Positions 63,166 to 64,000 of a stretch of DNA of 64,000 nucleotides are shown in pieces. Source of the stretch: Betaproteobacteria bacterium (GTDB lineage Bacteria; Pseudomonadota; Gammaproteobacteria; Burkholderiales; Casimicrobiaceae); assembly GCA_016720425.1 (NCBI GenBank), contig JADKKQ010000007.1, positions 168,126 to 232,125 on the forward strand, written 5' to 3'. The position numbers were made by a program, and so were the translations under genes. Below the pieces are notes generated by a model. That model was given only the letters and a program-made list of their open reading frames with translations. It had not been told where the DNA came from and made no database searches. The stretch's first letter is position 1. Each line of letters starts with the position of its first letter.

Positions 63166-64000
63166 ATGCACGCCGTACTTCGCCCGTTCCGCAGCCAGCG
63201 CCGCGGCCACACGCTCGCCGCGATCCTGCTGTTCGCGCCGGCCGCGTTGGCGCAGGTGCCGTCGGTCGAGCCCACCGCGACGGTGATCGAGTTCTACAAC
63301 CGCCGGCTCGACCACTACTTCATCACTGCGGACGTCGACGAAGCGGCAATGCTCGATACCGGCAGCGCGGTGCCCGGCTGGACGCGCACCGGCGCCGAGT
63401 TCAACGCCTGGGCAACGAGCGGCGATGCCGCGGCCGCGGTGCCGGTCTGCCGCTTCTTCGGCACGCCCGGCAAGTGCCCCGACTCGCACTTCTACACCGC
63501 CGATGCCGCCGAGTGCGCGCAGGTGAAGTCCAATCCCGACTGGACCTTCGAGGGCATCGCCTTCTGGATCGAGCTGCCGCAGGCCGGCAGCTGCCGCACC
63601 GGCAGCACGCCGGTCTATCGCAGCTTCCATCCCGGCGCGCAGGTCGGCGAGTCCAACCACCGTTTCGTGATCGACCTCACGCTGCACGCGCGGATGGCCG
63701 GCACGTCGACGCTCGAAGGCGTGGTGATGTGCTCGCCGCTGTCGACCGCACAGGTCGAGGCCGACGCGGCGCGCCTGCTCGAGCAGGCCGCGTGGGGCCC
63801 CACGGAAGCGCTGCTCGCGCAGGTGCGCGACGGCGGCGTGGCGCAGTACCTCGACCGGCAGTTCGCGCTGCCCGCGACGCGCTACACCGCCTTCGCGCCG
63901 GTGCCGGCGAACCGTCCCGCCAGCTGCGTCGACGATCGCACGCTGCCGCTTGGCGCCGACAGCTTTTGCGCCCGCGACAACTACACGCTGTTCCAGCTGC
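63166..64000 (+). CDS. secreted DUF1800-type protein with N-terminal DUF5648-like repeat, 3' end cut
   Basis: The frame is open to the window end (278 codons seen). AAGGAGGA stands just upstream of the ATG. A signal peptide (RGHTLAAILLFAPAALAQ) is followed by a module with F-Y-N-R-R-L-D-H-Y-F-I-T-A, GWTRTGAEFNAW, V-C-R-F-F-G-T, D-S-H-F-Y-T-A and W-x-F-E-G-I-A-F-W, the pattern of DUF5648 repeats (cell-surface, often next to enzymes). From about residue 205, A-A-R-L-L-E-Q-A-A-W-G-P-T is the usual start of a DUF1800 domain, secreted proteins of unknown activity often paired with DUF1501. Whether a DUF1501 partner follows is outside the window. Confidence 0.8.
   Translation, partial: MHAVLRPFRSQRRGHTLAAILLFAPAALAQVPSVEPTATVIEFYNRRLDHYFITADVDEAAMLDTGSAVPGWTRTGAEFNAWATSGDAAAAVPVCRFFGTPGKCPDSHFYTADAAECAQVKSNPDWTFEGIAFWIELPQAGSCRTGSTPVYRSFHPGAQVGESNHRFVIDLTLHARMAGTSTLEGVVMCSPLSTAQVEADAARLLEQAAWGPTEALLAQVRDGGVAQYLDRQFALPATRYTAFAPVPANRPASCVDDRTLPLGADSFCARDNYTLFQL

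Overview
The window is GC-rich chromosomal DNA from a betaproteobacterium, most likely Burkholderiales or Rhodocyclales. This rests on gene order and protein families rather than on any rRNA, and no rRNA or tRNA gene was seen. The blocks rsmI|lpoA-yraN-gmhA/diaA-dolP, rpsP-rimM-trmD-rplS next to ffh-ypjD-corB, pilB-pilC-pilD-coaE-zapD, and a complete dcw cluster followed by lpxC and then a divergent DUF721 gene, an M23 peptidase, secA, argJ and a DUF815 ATPase are all chromosomal housekeeping neighbourhoods. LPS genes (lpxC, hldC, gmhA), a meso-DAP type MurE and LpoA/DolP-like proteins indicate a Gram-negative envelope.

Layout. 1-8.0 kb: glycine-zipper lipoprotein (5' cut), CPA1 antiporter, M16 peptidase, rsmI diverging from lpoA-yraN-gmhA/diaA-dolP-hldC. 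8.1-11.4 kb: thioredoxin, AEC transporter, and a convergent J-like/RDD/TPR membrane protein. 11.7-15.4 kb (minus): rpsP-rimM-trmD-rplS and ffh. 15.5-24.3 kb (plus): ypjD-corB, then the type IV pilus genes pilB-pilC-(DUF1993)-pilD with a sigma-54 promoter, coaE and zapD. 24.3-35.5 kb: an accessory carbohydrate cluster lying exactly where zapD is usually followed by yacG. It has two Gfo/Idh/MocA oxidoreductases on plus, then on minus a nine-gene run: Asp-box propeller protein, UgpC-type ATPase, NagB-like protein, binding protein, two permeases, a small membrane protein with a carboxypeptidase-regulatory-like domain, a 2-hydroxyacid dehydrogenase and a YdjC/ChbG deacetylase. 35.7-42.9 kb: yacG, then (minus) Nudix-ThiE, DUF815 ATPase, argJ, secA and an M23 peptidase. 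43.0-62.5 kb: DUF721 gene (plus), then lpxC and the dcw cluster on minus, transcribed mraZ-rsmH-ftsL-ftsI-murE-murF-mraY-murD-ftsW-murG-murC-murB-ddl-ftsQ-ftsA-ftsZ. 63.2-64.0 kb: start of a secreted DUF1800-type protein, cut by the window end.

How the genes work together. The dcw block makes the lipid II precursor and the divisome. ZapD binds FtsZ, LpoA-like protein and DolP serve envelope maintenance, and LpxC, GmhA and HldC feed LPS. The accessory cluster reads as an ABC importer for a sugar or amino sugar with deacetylase, deaminase-like and oxidoreductase functions. It has no recognisable kinase or regulator and its substrate is unknown.

Main points for a second look: (1) a perfect tandem 60-bp repeat at the start of the NagB-like gene, each unit carrying its own Shine-Dalgarno and GTG, with a diverged copy 31 kb away; (2) the NagB-like protein has changed active-site residues; (3) mraZ has no ATG/GTG at the family start and appears to use AUU, below a strong promoter and three textbook MraZ boxes; (4) a J-like/RDD/TPR fusion without HPD; (5) REP-like palindromes at the convergence point inside the accessory cluster. 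Start codons were placed by Shine-Dalgarno, overlaps and family N-termini; no database search was possible.
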